The position numbers and the translations under genes are program-made. Positions 34,298 through 45,400 of a DNA stretch of 64,000 nt are shown one piece after another (the first letter of the stretch is position 1; each line of letters starts with the position of its first letter). The notes under the pieces are model-generated. The model searched no databases. It was not told the DNA's origin and saw only the letters and a program-made list of their open reading frames with translations. The DNA is taken from NCBI RefSeq assembly GCF_014534655.1, contig NZ_JACVVD010000005.1, forward strand, positions 372,001 to 436,000, given 5' to 3'. The DNA is from Paenibacillus sedimenti. GTDB taxonomy: Bacteria; Bacillota; Bacilli; Paenibacillales; NBRC-103111.

Positions 34298-35203
34298 TTG
34301 ATTACAGCATCCAGGAAGAGGATTTACCTTGAATGGACCAAAGGGTACTTATTCATCCTTCCCTCGATCATCGGCTTCAGTGTATTCGTCGCCTATCCGC
34401 TCATTTCCTCGCTTTACTATGCGTTGACGGATTGGGATGGCATTAACAAGCCCAAGTTTGTCGGACTCGATAATTTTATTTATATGTTTACCGTCGATCC
34501 AGCTTTTTGGAAGTCGCTCCGTGTAACCTTCTATTACGTTCTGCTTAATGTGCCTGCCTCGCTCATCTTCGGCCTTGCGCTAGCTATGCTGCTCAATCGC
34601 AAGCTGCCCGGCATCAAGTTTTTCCGGACTGCCTTTTACTTACCGACGGTTATCCCAGCTGTGGCGACCTTAACGCTCTGGCGATACATGTATCAACCCC
34701 AATACGGATTGGCCAATCAGGTGCTGAGATTGTTCGGCCTGCCGGACGCTCCCTGGCTTACGAGCGAGAATACGGCGCTCCTGTCCATCATCTTATCGGG
34801 CTTATGGCAGGTCGGATCGGGGATGATCATATTCCTTAGTGGCTTGCAATCCGTACCGCAAGACTTGTATGAAGCCGCGGAGGTGGACGGGGCGAAAGGC
34901 TGGACAACGTTTTCCCGCGTGACCCTGCCTATGATTACACCGATATTGTTTTTGCAGCTCATATTGGGGATCATCGGTTCCTTTCAGGCATTCACCCAAA
35001 TCGTCGTCTTAACCCACGGCGGTCCCAATTTCTCGACGATGTTGCTCAACTATAAGATTTACGGAGATGTGTTTAACGGCAAAATGTTCGGATACGGCAT
35101 TGCGGAGGTTTGGATTCTATTCCTTATCATCATGTTCTTTACCTTACTAACTTACCGGTATTCCAATCGATTCGTGCATTACGAAAATGACAACAGGGGG
35201 TGA
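34298..35203 (+). CDS. Sugar ABC transporter permease, MalF/UgpA type
   Basis: A 301-aa permease with an N-terminal LFILPSIIGFSVFVAYPLIS segment and EAA loop YEAAEVDGAKGWTTFSRVTLP. The longest ORF overlaps GH125, but AAGGTGG at 34282-34288 is 9 nt from TTG 34298, the preferred start. It lies 20 nt after the GH125 stop and pairs with the next permease. Confidence 0.9.
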   Translation: MITASRKRIYLEWTKGYLFILPSIIGFSVFVAYPLISSLYYALTDWDGINKPKFVGLDNFIYMFTVDPAFWKSLRVTFYYVLLNVPASLIFGLALAMLLNRKLPGIKFFRTAFYLPTVIPAVATLTLWRYMYQPQYGLANQVLRLFGLPDAPWLTSENTALLSIILSGLWQVGSGMIIFLSGLQSVPQDLYEAAEVDGAKGWTTFSRVTLPMITPILFLQLILGIIGSFQAFTQIVVLTHGGPNFSTMLLNYKIYGDVFNGKMFGYGIAEVWILFLIIMFFTLLTYRYSNRFVHYENDNRG

Positions 35204-35208
35204 AACGA

Positions 35209-36093
35209 ATGGCAGTCTCCCAGTCTGCGGTAATTGATAATGCCCGATCAGCCGGCCGCACGGCCAAATATTCAGTGAAAGATACGGTTCGTTTCTTGAT
35301 TCTTCTCGTCGGCTCCATCGCCATGCTGTATCCGCTCCTCTGGATGATTACAATCGCGCTGAAAGGGAATGAAGAAATATTCAAGATTCCACCCGATTGG
35401 TATCCGAAGGAGTTTCATCTGGAAAACTTCGTGAAAGGGACGCAGACCATCAACTTCTGGCAGACGTTCGGCAATTCGCTGTTCATTGCCGTCGCCTGTA
35501 CGATCGGGCAAGTCGTCAGCTCCGTCCTCGTCGGGTACGGGCTTGGCAGGCTTCGATTTCCAGGGCGGAAAATGTGGTTTTCGTTCTTCGTTGGCAGCCT
35601 CATGCTGCCAGGCTTCGTTGGGCTCGTTCCGATCTTTCATCTGTTCATCTCACTTGGCTGGTATAATACGTATCTTCCACTCATCGTACCGGCTTTTCTC
35701 GGTAATGCAACATTTACGTTCTTGTTCATCCAATTCACGAGCACGATTCCGAAATCGTTCGACGAGGCATCCAAGATCGACGGGGCAGGAGATTTTCAAA
35801 TCCTTTGGCATGTGCTCGTGCCCATGTCGATGCCGGTTATCGTCACCATGGTGATCTTCGCCTTTAATGGAGCGTGGAACCAATATTTGGAGCCGCTCAT
35901 TTATATCGCGGATCAAAGCAAGTGGACGTTAGCGATCGCGCTTGCCTCGTATGCGTCAAATTGGACGACGCAATGGAACTATTTCATGGCCGCAGATTTA
36001 ATCTATATGCTGCCGATGATCATCATCTTTTTCCTTGGTCAAAAGTATTTTATGCAGGGTCTCGGGTCGGTCAATTCCGCCGGCTTGAAATAA
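35209..36093 (+). CDS. Sugar ABC transporter permease, MalG/UgpE type
   Basis: A 294-aa partner permease, with ILLVGSIAMLYPLLWMITIAL in the first membrane segment, EAA loop DEASKIDGAGDFQILWHVLVP and a C-terminus GQKYFMQGLGSVNSAGLK. Translation starts 5 nt after the previous stop; AGGGGG overlaps the end of that gene. Confidence 0.92.
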   Translation: MAVSQSAVIDNARSAGRTAKYSVKDTVRFLILLVGSIAMLYPLLWMITIALKGNEEIFKIPPDWYPKEFHLENFVKGTQTINFWQTFGNSLFIAVACTIGQVVSSVLVGYGLGRLRFPGRKMWFSFFVGSLMLPGFVGLVPIFHLFISLGWYNTYLPLIVPAFLGNATFTFLFIQFTSTIPKSFDEASKIDGAGDFQILWHVLVPMSMPVIVTMVIFAFNGAWNQYLEPLIYIADQSKWTLAIALASYASNWTTQWNYFMAADLIYMLPMIIIFFLGQKYFMQGLGSVNSAGLK

Positions 36094-36116
36094 ACCATTC
36101 AAGGAGGTCCATAGAA

Positions 36117-37448
36117 ATGAAAGCGGTTAAATTGGTGTGTCTGACAGGAGCGTTAACTCTGGCGTTGGGGACGGTGGCAGGTTGCTCGGAAAGCACGAGC
36201 TCAAGCGGCGGTACGACCGCTCCAGCAGCAACATCCGGCAATGATAGCAAAGCGGCGACCACGGAGGTCACGCTGATGACTTGGGAATCCCAAGCGATGA
36301 ACGACAAGATCATGGCTTCGATGAAGAAGTTCGAAGAACAAAATCCTGGCATCACCGTTAAGCTGCTTCCTGCTCCGCTTCAGGATTACGGCATCAAAAT
36401 CAATGAGATGATGGCGGCCAAAAAAGCACCGGATATTTTCATGACCGGCAACGACATGACGCTGCAAAACGGGGCGAAAGGCCTTCTTTATGACTGGTCG
36501 GCAAAAGCTGGTTTGGATCAGGAATTTATGAACGGATTTTATCCGGGTGTCGTCGACAGTTGGAAATCGAATAACAAGCTTTACGGATTACCGGGCCTAC
36601 TTAATACATATGGCGTTTTCTACAACAAAAAGCTGTTCAAAGATGCCGGGCTTCCGGAGCCGAAGCGGGGCTGGACCTATGACGAATTTTTTGATGCTAT
36701 GGCCAAATTGACTTCGAATAAAGGCGGCATTCAGCAATACGGATATTATGGCCGACCTGATGCATTTAACGTATCGCTGTACTCGGTATCGGCGGGAGGC
36801 GCTCCTTTTACCGATTCGATCGTCAATCCGACAAAGGTGGAAGTAAGCCCTCAGTTTATCGAAGGCGTGAAGAGGTATCAGAAAGCGATTGCCGACAAAT
36901 CCATGATACCGCCGACGTTTGACCAAGCTAATGTCATGGCGTCCTTTAAGGACGGCAAGGTTGCGATGACGATGCAAGGGCAGTGGGTGGCCGACGACCT
37001 GATCCGCAACGCGCCTAACCTAGAATGGGGCTATGCTCCTCAGCCGGTTGTGAAAACGCAGTCGGAAATTTATGACGCCGTCGGTTGGTGCAGCCCGGCT
37101 ACCATCAAGAATCCGGACGCGGTCTGGAAAGTACTGAAGTATCTTGATTCCTCGATGTATCAAGAAGTGCTGCCGTCCACTCCGGTCGCACCGGCCGCTT
37201 ACAAATCGGCAACAGGCGCTTACTTCGATACGCTTAAGAAAGCGGGGCACACGGATTTGGCGGAAGGGATCGATTATATTCTGAAATCACCTAACATTCA
37301 GCCGGTGCGTTTCCTGACGACCTGGTCTGGGAAAGCGAACCCATTCATTGATGCCGTTTGGAACAATGTCTTGAGCGGCAAAGCGGGCGAAGCCGAGCTA
37401 AAGGATATGGCAGACAAGGTGAACAAAGTGATAGCATCATCCAAATAA
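36117..37448 (+). CDS. Sugar-binding lipoprotein of the mannan operon
   Basis: A 443-aa family 1 extracellular sugar-binding protein. The lipobox GTVAGC gives a lipidated Cys at about 23. The core shows EVTLMTWESQAMNDKIMASM and FYNKKLFKDAGLPEPKRGWT, as in UgpB/MsmE-type receptors. AAGGAGG is 8 nt from the ATG at 36117. It should bind alpha-manno-oligosaccharides released by the adjacent GH76 enzyme; that ligand is inferred from context. Confidence 0.92.
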   Translation: MKAVKLVCLTGALTLALGTVAGCSESTSSSGGTTAPAATSGNDSKAATTEVTLMTWESQAMNDKIMASMKKFEEQNPGITVKLLPAPLQDYGIKINEMMAAKKAPDIFMTGNDMTLQNGAKGLLYDWSAKAGLDQEFMNGFYPGVVDSWKSNNKLYGLPGLLNTYGVFYNKKLFKDAGLPEPKRGWTYDEFFDAMAKLTSNKGGIQQYGYYGRPDAFNVSLYSVSAGGAPFTDSIVNPTKVEVSPQFIEGVKRYQKAIADKSMIPPTFDQANVMASFKDGKVAMTMQGQWVADDLIRNAPNLEWGYAPQPVVKTQSEIYDAVGWCSPATIKNPDAVWKVLKYLDSSMYQEVLPSTPVAPAAYKSATGAYFDTLKKAGHTDLAEGIDYILKSPNIQPVRFLTTWSGKANPFIDAVWNNVLSGKAGEAELKDMADKVNKVIASSK

Positions 37449-37508
37449 CCCGACAGCACTCGGAATTTGAATTTATAAAATTCATATTTTTTCGGAGGTC
37501 ATGTATTG

Positions 37509-40500
37509 ATGAAAAAAAGGAACCGCTTCAAACTTTTACTCTTGTCTACGGCCTTTTCTTTAGCTTTCACATCATTTTCTGCGCTGGGAATCCCAAAAGC
37601 AAATGCATTTACTTCCTCTGACGCGGATACAGCCATACAAGCGTTTAACGCGAAGTTCTGGGACAGCAGCGCAAAGTATTTTTGGAAAAATTCGAATCGC
37701 GGCAGCAACTATATGGACTTCTGGATAGAAGCGGAGCTTTGGGAAATGGTCATGGACGCCTATCTTCATACTTCCGATGCCGGTTTGAAAGCGCAGCTTC
37801 GAACTCAGATTGACGACATTTTTGACGGTACGGTAGCGAAATACGGGGAGGATTGGACGAACAATCATTTCAATGACGACATCATGTGGTGGGCGATGGG
37901 TTCAGCAAGAGCCTACGAAATAACGAAAAATCAAAAATATTTGGATAAAGCCAAGTATTATTTCGACTTTGTTTACAATACGCAATGGGATGACAGCTTT
38001 GCGAACGGCGGCATCTGGTGGATGAATACGGATCACTCTACAAAGAATGCCTGCATTAACTTCCCCGCAGCCGAAGCGGCCGTTTATCTGTATAACATTA
38101 CGAAGGACGATCATTATTTGGATGCGGCCACCCGCATTTACCGATGGGGCAAGACGATGCTTACGGACGGCAACGGGAAAGTGTTTGACCGCATCGAGAT
38201 GGAGAAAGGCGCCGTCCCCGATGCGACTCATTACAATCAGGGCACTTTCATCGGCGCAGCGGTAGGATTGTATCAAATAACCGGAAATACCGTGTATCTT
38301 GACGATGCTGTGAAAGCGGCGAGCTTTACCAAAGATCATTTAGTCGATGAAAACCGTTTGTTGCGCTATGAAGGACCGAACCACGACCTAAAAGGCGGCA
38401 AAACGATCCTGCTTCGCAATCTTGCCTATCTGCAAAAGGCCGTCAACGAGCGAAGCGAAAGCGCCTACAAGCAATTCGCTGCGGATTTTAATTACTGGGC
38501 GGCTTTCAACGCCCAAACGGCATGGAACAATCGAAACGCCGACAACATCGTCGACGGCAACTGGTCAGGGCAGCTGCTTGCCGGAACTTATGAGGCTTGG
38601 GCATCATCCGGCGCAGTAGAAGCATTGTCCGTTTTGCAATCGCAGGACGTCGCTCTCGGCGGGTATGCCTCCAAAAATCCTTTTAATAAGGTAGAAGCGG
38701 AAAGCTATAACATCGGTACCGGATTTGTTATGGAAGGTAGCACGGATGGCTCGTTGCAGCTCGGCGGCATACAGCCCGGATACTATGCGGCTTATAAAAA
38801 TGTCGACTTCGGATCTGCAGGCGCCATTGGCTTTATCGCCAGAGCGTCAAGCGGAACGCGTGGGGGGAACATCGAAATCAGGCTGGACGCCTTGAACGGC
38901 CCTAAAGTCGGGACCTTAAACGTGGAGGGGACAGGCGGATGGAACAATTTTACGGATGCCGTAACCGTTCTTAAAGACGATCAAGGGAACCCGAGCAAAA
39001 TAACCGGCGTACATGACGTCTATCTTGTCTTCACGAAGACGAACGATCAATATTTGTTCAATTTGAACTGGTTCAAATTCACCACAACGGATCCGACCAA
39101 AACGGACGCATACGCAAGGCTGAAAGCAGGCAATTTCGACAGCAGCTCGGGTCTAAGCAAAAATGCTGAGTGGGGCTTCCTGGATGGCATTAAAAATAAC
39201 GCTTACGCCTCATATAAAGGCATTGACTTTGGATCCGGTGCGGCAGGAGTTACCGTTCATGTAACCAGCGGGAATCAAGGCGGCACGATTGAAGTTAAGC
39301 TGGACACTCTGGACGGGCCGACCGTGGGGGTGATCGGAATTCCTGCTTTAGGAAATTGGAATAATTGGGTCGACATAATGTCCAACATCGATGATACCAA
39401 GGCAGTGGGCGTCCACGATGTGTATCTCGTATTCCACGGCACAAACGGAAGCGATGCGCCCTGCAATTTGGATTGGTTTTCCTTTTCGACAGTGAAAGGG
39501 AAAGCAAGGGATGCTTATGGCAAGCTGGAGGCGGAGAACTACACCACCGGCGTAGGCGTTGGTAAGGAAAACGGCGGCGGTCAAACGTACCTGGCGGGAA
39601 TATACGGTCCCAATAAGCCGTATGCCATGTACAATTACATTGACTTTGGAACTAAGAGTCCGTCTAAATTTTATGTGAATGCGGCAAGCGCCACCGGCGG
39701 AGGAACGATAGAAGTAAGAATCGATAGCATGAATGGCCCAATTATCGCAACAAGCTCCGTTTCGGGCACCGGCGGGTGGCAAAATTTTAAGGTTACCTCG
39801 GCAGATGTCACAACCCCTGTAACCGGAAAACACATTGTGTTCATGCTGTTTAAAGGCAATGATTGGTTATACAACTTCGATAAATTTACGTTCGGTGATC
39901 CGTCCGTATTTACGGCGCCGCCTCCTCCGCCTGAATCCGTGCCAGACAAAGTGCCTCCAGGAGAGGTAGAGAATGTGCAAGTGATCCGCAGCAACGATTC
40001 TATGACATTGTATTGGGACGGCCCTTATGACATCGACGGTCAAAAGTCGCAAATCACGGTATTCAAGAGCGGGCAGCAGGTCGGTAACGCAATTGACGTC
40101 GGTAGAGGTATACAGACTGCAGTTTTATCGGGACTTGATAAGAGCAACAGCTATACGATCATGATCAAGAACGCGGATAAGTCGGGGAACGTATCGAAGG
40201 GAATCACCTTAGACGACAAGGATTTGCCTTCCTATGCTCTATCCGCTAACGGAATTGTTTTAAAAGATGGCGATTTCTTTGATGACGACTTGGCTCTGAA
40301 CTTCAAAGCATGGGATAACTTATCGGCGATCAGGACTGCGAAAATCACCATTGACGGTAAGGAATATAAGATCGATCCGACTACACAGCAAAGCATCGAC
40401 ATTGATATGGCCGGAAATCTAGGAATGAAAACGGCCGTTGTCACCATGGAGGACGCTTCTGGAAACAGGCTGGAGAACACAAGGCACGTTAGTGTGACGA

Positions 40501-40775
40501 CCAGCGTCTATGCCATGGAGCATTTAATTACCCGTTTCACGAATTCGGGAGAACTGAGCGGAGCGATCGTCCCGCAGCTGTCCAACTCACTTAAGCAGGT
40601 TCAGCATCAGCTGGACAAAGGCAAACAGGATCAAGTGGTAAAGCATATGCAGGATTTTATCAAACACTTGCATAATGAAGCTTTAAGCGGTAACGTACAA
40701 ACTCGTGCAAAGGCGATTCTGAATACGGATGCCCAATTCCTCATTAATACTTGGCAGAAAAGGAAAGAAGGCTAA
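37509..40775 (+). CDS. GH76 endo-alpha-1,6-mannanase with carbohydrate-binding modules
   Basis: A 1088-aa secreted enzyme. The signal peptide is probably cleaved after ANA33. The GH76 catalytic domain (about 35-370) carries the Asp-Asp pair in NDDIMWW (Asp123, Asp124) and ANGGIWWMNTDH. Three CBM6-like modules follow (about 395-520, 535-655, 670-795), each with a repeated DFG/GGxIEVRLD pattern and NLDWF or NFDKF ending. Then come a Pro-rich linker, an FN3-like domain, an Ig-like domain and a C-terminal FIMAH-type helical domain (about 990-1085). GGAGGT fits ATG 37509. It would cut the alpha-1,6-mannan backbone outside the cell and feed the importer upstream. Confidence 0.95.
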   Translation: MKKRNRFKLLLLSTAFSLAFTSFSALGIPKANAFTSSDADTAIQAFNAKFWDSSAKYFWKNSNRGSNYMDFWIEAELWEMVMDAYLHTSDAGLKAQLRTQIDDIFDGTVAKYGEDWTNNHFNDDIMWWAMGSARAYEITKNQKYLDKAKYYFDFVYNTQWDDSFANGGIWWMNTDHSTKNACINFPAAEAAVYLYNITKDDHYLDAATRIYRWGKTMLTDGNGKVFDRIEMEKGAVPDATHYNQGTFIGAAVGLYQITGNTVYLDDAVKAASFTKDHLVDENRLLRYEGPNHDLKGGKTILLRNLAYLQKAVNERSESAYKQFAADFNYWAAFNAQTAWNNRNADNIVDGNWSGQLLAGTYEAWASSGAVEALSVLQSQDVALGGYASKNPFNKVEAESYNIGTGFVMEGSTDGSLQLGGIQPGYYAAYKNVDFGSAGAIGFIARASSGTRGGNIEIRLDALNGPKVGTLNVEGTGGWNNFTDAVTVLKDDQGNPSKITGVHDVYLVFTKTNDQYLFNLNWFKFTTTDPTKTDAYARLKAGNFDSSSGLSKNAEWGFLDGIKNNAYASYKGIDFGSGAAGVTVHVTSGNQGGTIEVKLDTLDGPTVGVIGIPALGNWNNWVDIMSNIDDTKAVGVHDVYLVFHGTNGSDAPCNLDWFSFSTVKGKARDAYGKLEAENYTTGVGVGKENGGGQTYLAGIYGPNKPYAMYNYIDFGTKSPSKFYVNAASATGGGTIEVRIDSMNGPIIATSSVSGTGGWQNFKVTSADVTTPVTGKHIVFMLFKGNDWLYNFDKFTFGDPSVFTAPPPPPESVPDKVPPGEVENVQVIRSNDSMTLYWDGPYDIDGQKSQITVFKSGQQVGNAIDVGRGIQTAVLSGLDKSNSYTIMIKNADKSGNVSKGITLDDKDLPSYALSANGIVLKDGDFFDDDLALNFKAWDNLSAIRTAKITIDGKEYKIDPTTQQSIDIDMAGNLGMKTAVVTMEDASGNRLENTRHVSVTTSVYAMEHLITRFTNSGELSGAIVPQLSNSLKQVQHQLDKGKQDQVVKHMQDFIKHLHNEALSGNVQTRAKAILNTDAQFLINTWQKRKEG

Positions 40776-40783
40776 CCGTAAAA

Positions 40784-40816
40784 ATAGGAAGGTCGACCGC
40801 AGGTCGGTCTTCCTAT
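40784..40816 (+). terminator. 15-bp hairpin after GH76
   Basis: ATAGGAAGGTCGACC (40784-40798) pairs along its whole length with GGTCGGTCTTCCTAT (40802-40816; two G-U pairs) around a 3-nt loop. No T-run follows, so it may be an attenuator or mRNA-stabilising end before the SLH gene. Confidence 0.65.
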
Positions 40817-40904
40817 ATACATACATGGAAGAGGGGTCAATCGTGATTAGATAGGGGCTGCACGGGATGCCGCCAACGGAGAATTCATTGAATAGAGGTG
40901 GGTT

Positions 40905-42380
40905 ATGAAAAAGCTAATAAGCCTGCTTATTCTTGCAGGCATCTTCTGGTCGAGCTTTGCTGGAAACGCTTTCTCGGCTTCCTCGGTAGCTTTGCAGGAT
41001 ATCAAGGACGGCAGAGCCCTGGATACCGTCGCGATGTCGGGACACACCGATCTGGAGACGATCACGGTCAAAGTCTTAAGACCGAATCAAAGCATCCTTT
41101 ATATGAACGTTTTAAAGGGAGGGGACTTCAGCGATTCGTTCACCTTGCCGGATGATTCCGTACCGGGCACCTATACCGTAATTGCCGGAAGCGGCGACGT
41201 GCAGGATGTTAAGAAATTCCAAGTTATTGCGCCGAGCCGTGGAGAAGACGGCGGCAGTTCGGGCGGGGGAGCGGTTCCAGCGCCGGCTAACCAGACGCCC
41301 GCGCTCAAGCCTGTCATACAGAACGGCATCGCATCGATTCATCCAGAGGCGGGCCAAAATACAGCGTTGATAGCTGTTGGGGATTTTGCGAATATGCCGC
41401 TGAAGGTGTTATTCCACGAAGTGTATCTCACGGTCGGGCCGTCCGAAGTGCAGGCCCTGCTCATGCGGACAGCCAACGCGGAGGGGGCAGTGCTGCAGGT
41501 CAAAGTGGAATCGACCACAAGCATGGAAATGGGGCGTCTGACCCGCCAGAACGGTGCTCAGTTTCAAATGGCCGGCGAGATATTTGACGTCAAGGTGTCA
41601 CTGATAACGAAGGACGGCACTGAAATTCGGGCCGTTCAGCTTGCAGGGGACATGGAGCTGTCTCTGCCTTACGATCCGAAGGCCGATGAACGCTTACTTG
41701 GTATCTACTACCGCAATGATGACACTAAGCAATGGGAATACGTTGGCGGCACGGTGGATCAGAACTCGGAGCGGATCCAAGTCAAGCTTAAACATCTGAG
41801 TTCTTATGCGGCTATATCGTATAAAAAATCGTTCGATGACGTCCCATCCAGCCATTGGGCAAACCGAACGCTGGAATTGCTGGCTGCTCGGCATATCGTG
41901 TCGGGCAAAACCGAAAACTTGTTCCAGCCTGACGACTATACGACGCGGGCGGAATTCACGGCGATGCTCGTGCGCGTATTGGAGCTGCCAACCGGCAAAG
42001 AAAGCACTCCCTTCTCGGACGTAAGCGCTGATGCTTGGTACGCCGATCCCATCCAGAGAGCCTATGCGGCAGGGTTGATTTCCGGGCTGACGGATACCAA
42101 GTTCGGTCCCGATGCCGCCATTACCCGCGAACAGATGGCTATGCTGCTCGTAAAGGCTTATGAGGCCAAGCGCGGGAGCATTCATGCGGGGCAGGCTTCG
42201 CAGCCAGTCTTCAAGGATCAGGATCAGATTTCCGGATGGGCCCGGGAAGCTGTGAACCAAGCATGGACCGCGAAGCTGATGCAGGGCATCGGAGAGGGCA
42301 CTTTTGATGCTCAATCCGCCGCTACTCGTTCACAGAATGCTCAAGCGATCTACAATTTGATGCAAAACCTTTTGCCCTAA
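40905..42380 (+). CDS. SLH-domain surface protein
   Basis: A 491-aa secreted protein. The signal peptide (about 1-25) ends NAFSA. An Ig-like domain (about 26-110), a GGSSGGG linker, and a central domain of about 190 residues with no recognised enzyme motif follow. Three C-terminal SLH repeats (about 310-490; FDDVPSSHWANRTLELLAAR, FSDVSADAWYADPIQRAYAAG, KDQDQISGWAREAVNQAW) would hold it to secondary cell-wall polymers. AGAGGTGGG precedes the ATG. Placed between two secreted glycosidases, it may serve as an adhesion or docking protein for mannan degradation. Confidence 0.9.
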   Translation: MKKLISLLILAGIFWSSFAGNAFSASSVALQDIKDGRALDTVAMSGHTDLETITVKVLRPNQSILYMNVLKGGDFSDSFTLPDDSVPGTYTVIAGSGDVQDVKKFQVIAPSRGEDGGSSGGGAVPAPANQTPALKPVIQNGIASIHPEAGQNTALIAVGDFANMPLKVLFHEVYLTVGPSEVQALLMRTANAEGAVLQVKVESTTSMEMGRLTRQNGAQFQMAGEIFDVKVSLITKDGTEIRAVQLAGDMELSLPYDPKADERLLGIYYRNDDTKQWEYVGGTVDQNSERIQVKLKHLSSYAAISYKKSFDDVPSSHWANRTLELLAARHIVSGKTENLFQPDDYTTRAEFTAMLVRVLELPTGKESTPFSDVSADAWYADPIQRAYAAGLISGLTDTKFGPDAAITREQMAMLLVKAYEAKRGSIHAGQASQPVFKDQDQISGWAREAVNQAWTAKLMQGIGEGTFDAQSAATRSQNAQAIYNLMQNLLP

Positions 42381-42420
42381 CAACAGTTGGGCCAAACCAT
42401 GAATCAGGAGGAGAGTACGC

Positions 42421-45400
42421 TTGCATAACAGACGCTATTTGCGGCCAATTACGGCCAAGTTGTTTTTGATGGTTTGCTTGCTGCTTAGCAGCTTGCCGTT
42501 CGGATTGCCGGGAACCGTCGTGGCCAATTCCGTGCAGCTTCCAATCACGCACTCCACATTCGATGAAGGAACCGGTACGACGGCAACCAATGCATCGGTG
42601 ACCGGGGTGACCTATAACGAAAGCTCAACCTCCCTCGTTGTGAGCGATGGAGTATACGTGTCCGACCTGAACTGGGTCAGCATGGAATCGTACTGGAGCG
42701 GCGCCAAGAAAGATAAGTCGTTGGACGGCAACACGCTGACCTCAGCGGGGAAAACGTACAATAAGGGCATCGGTTCGCATGCAAATTCCAAAATCGTGTA
42801 CAATCTCGACCCGGCCTACAAGCGCTTTACGGCGATTGCCGGGATTGACGACGAGATCAAATCGAACCCGGATCATGTCAAGGCCAAGGCCAAATTTTAC
42901 GTCAAGGCGGACGATACAGTTATCGCCAGTTCGCCGGAATTGAAATTTAACGAAACGTATACATTCCAGGTCAAGATTCCGGCCGGGGCCAAGACACTGA
43001 CCCTGATCACCGATGACTTGGGCGACCCGACTTGTGACCATACGGATTGGCTGGACGCCCGGTTCCTGTTGACAGACGAAGATGGCGGCTGGTCGCCTTC
43101 TGAGCCTGTCGTTATCGCCAGCCCCGGAGGTCAGGTCACGAGTACGATTGAGCAGATTGACGGAAGGCTGACCTATTCTATGAAGTTTAACGGCGCAACT
43201 GTGGTTGAAAAGTCGGCGCTCGGCGTCACCGTGGACGGCCACGATATCGGCGAACGGGTGCTCTGGGACCGCACTCAAGCGGTTACCGTTTCTCCGGACG
43301 CTATCACTTATCCAATAGTCGGCAATCATTCCACAGCCAGGGATCATCACACGCTTACGACGATTCCGATTACGGACGTGAACAGCGGCACGAACTACAA
43401 GCTCCAGGTCAAACTGTTTGACGATGGAATCGCTTTTCGGTATGTGATACCGCCGGGAACATCGGACCGCGTGTTTTCTGGCGAAACTACCAGCTTCCGG
43501 CTGCCCGCGGACAGCACCGTCTGGTATCAGCAAAATACAACCAATTATGAAGGCCGCTTCACGAAGCAGAGTGCTCAATCTGTCCCTGTAAATACGAAAA
43601 TCGGCCCGCCGATGACGATTAAGCTTCCGGGAAGCGCCGGGTATGCCGCGATTACCGAGGGAGCGCTCGTTCAATATGTCGGCATGACCTTGATTGCCGA
43701 AGGCGGAGCCAACTTCAAAGCCAATTTCATCAATGGCGGCAACTGGACCTTGTCCGGCGAGGTTTCGACGCCATGGAGAATCGTAACCGTAGCCGATGAC
43801 TTGAACGGTCTCGTGAACAACGACATCTTGACCAATGTGAGCCCGCCGCAAGCTCCGATCTTTGATAACAACACCGATTGGATCAAGCCCGGATCCTCCA
43901 CTTGGTCCTGGGTTGTGGACGGTGATGTCAGCAAGCGCAACATGCTGCTCTATATCGACTACGCCGCCGAAATGGGCATTCCGTACAATCTGATTGACGA
44001 AGGATGGACGGACTGGGCATCAACGCCTGAGGAGTTTTGGGCCGCGGTCAAAGAAGTCGTGGACTACGGCAAATCCAAGCATGTAGAAAGCTGGCTATGG
44101 AAATCCGCTTCCGATCGCTTCGGCATCAGAGGCCTCTTCAACCGCGAAGACCGGATTGCCTTTTTCGAGAAGGCTAAAGAGGCAGGTGTAGTCGGGGTCA
44201 AGATCGATTTCATCGACGGCGAAGAGCTGTTCAAGATAAATTTCTATAAAGACACGCTGGAGGACGCCGCGAAATATCGCCTGATGGTTAATTTCCATGG
44301 AGCCAACAAACCGACAGGTTTGTCGCGGACTTATCCCAATGAATTGACCCGCGAGGGCGTGCACGGTCTGGAGCAAGGCGCGCCGCCTGCAGATCATAAC
44401 ACCACCTTGCCGTTCACCCGCTACCTGGCAGGTCACGGCGACTATACGCCGATGTCGCTCAGCAACCGGATGGGCAAAAGCTCCTGGAGCCATCAGGTGG
44501 CCACGGCGCTAAGCCTCACCTCGCCGATTCTTTCCTTCGGGGAGCATCCGGAGAACATGCTGCTGAATCCGGCCGTAGAGCTGTTCAAAAGCATGCCGAC
44601 GGCCTGGGATGAGACGATCGTACTGCCCGGCAGCGAAATCGGAGAGGTTTCGGCGATGGCCCGCCGCTCCGGTACGACCTGGTATGTGGCCGTCATGAAC
44701 GGATTGGAGGAGCGTACGATGGGCCTGAACCTATCGTTCCTCGGCAGCGGGAAGTACAATGCCAGCATCTATGCAGACGACATGACGAAGCCCAACGCTT
44801 ACAGCCTAGATAAGCAGGTGGTGTCTTCAGGCGACGTATTAAGCATGAAGATGCGCGGTAGCGGAGGCTATGTGACCAAATTCAGCCAGCTTGACATGGA
44901 GCCATTCGGCGGTGGATTTCTGGATAAACGTACGGTTCATTTGATAACGTCGAACAGCTCGAGCGAGATTCATTATACGCTGGACGGTTCCGAGCCGAAG
45001 GCTAGCTCTCCGAGATACGAGAAGGAAATCGTGATCACCGATTCCGCCGTCCTTCGTGCGGTCATCACGAGCGGGGAAGGAGCCGGCAGCGCCGTGACTG
45101 CCCGATTCAACAAGACCTTGCCACTCATAAAGATCCTGTACGACGGGGATCGGAACTGGGTCAATCCAGGCGGGAAAGTAAGGATACAGACCAATGCGGA
45201 GGGAGGCGACTACGAAATTCGCTATACGCTGGACGATACCGAACCGAGCCAACATTCGCTGCTGTATACGGGACCTTTTACTCTCCCTGTAAGCACGGCT
45301 AAACTAAAAGCCAAGCTTTTTGTGAAAGGACAACCAAGCTCAAACACCGTATCGAAAACGCTGTACACCTTGGAGCATAACGGCCCTGTGCCTCCTCTGC

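Noticed and set aside
39348..39833. A 161-codon minus-strand ORF inside GH76
   Set aside because: Shadow of the CBM6-like modules; no ribosome site or family signal.
42742..43851. A 369-codon minus-strand ORF inside the GH97 gene
   Set aside because: Antisense to a well-supported secreted enzyme; composition is arginine-rich shadow sequence.
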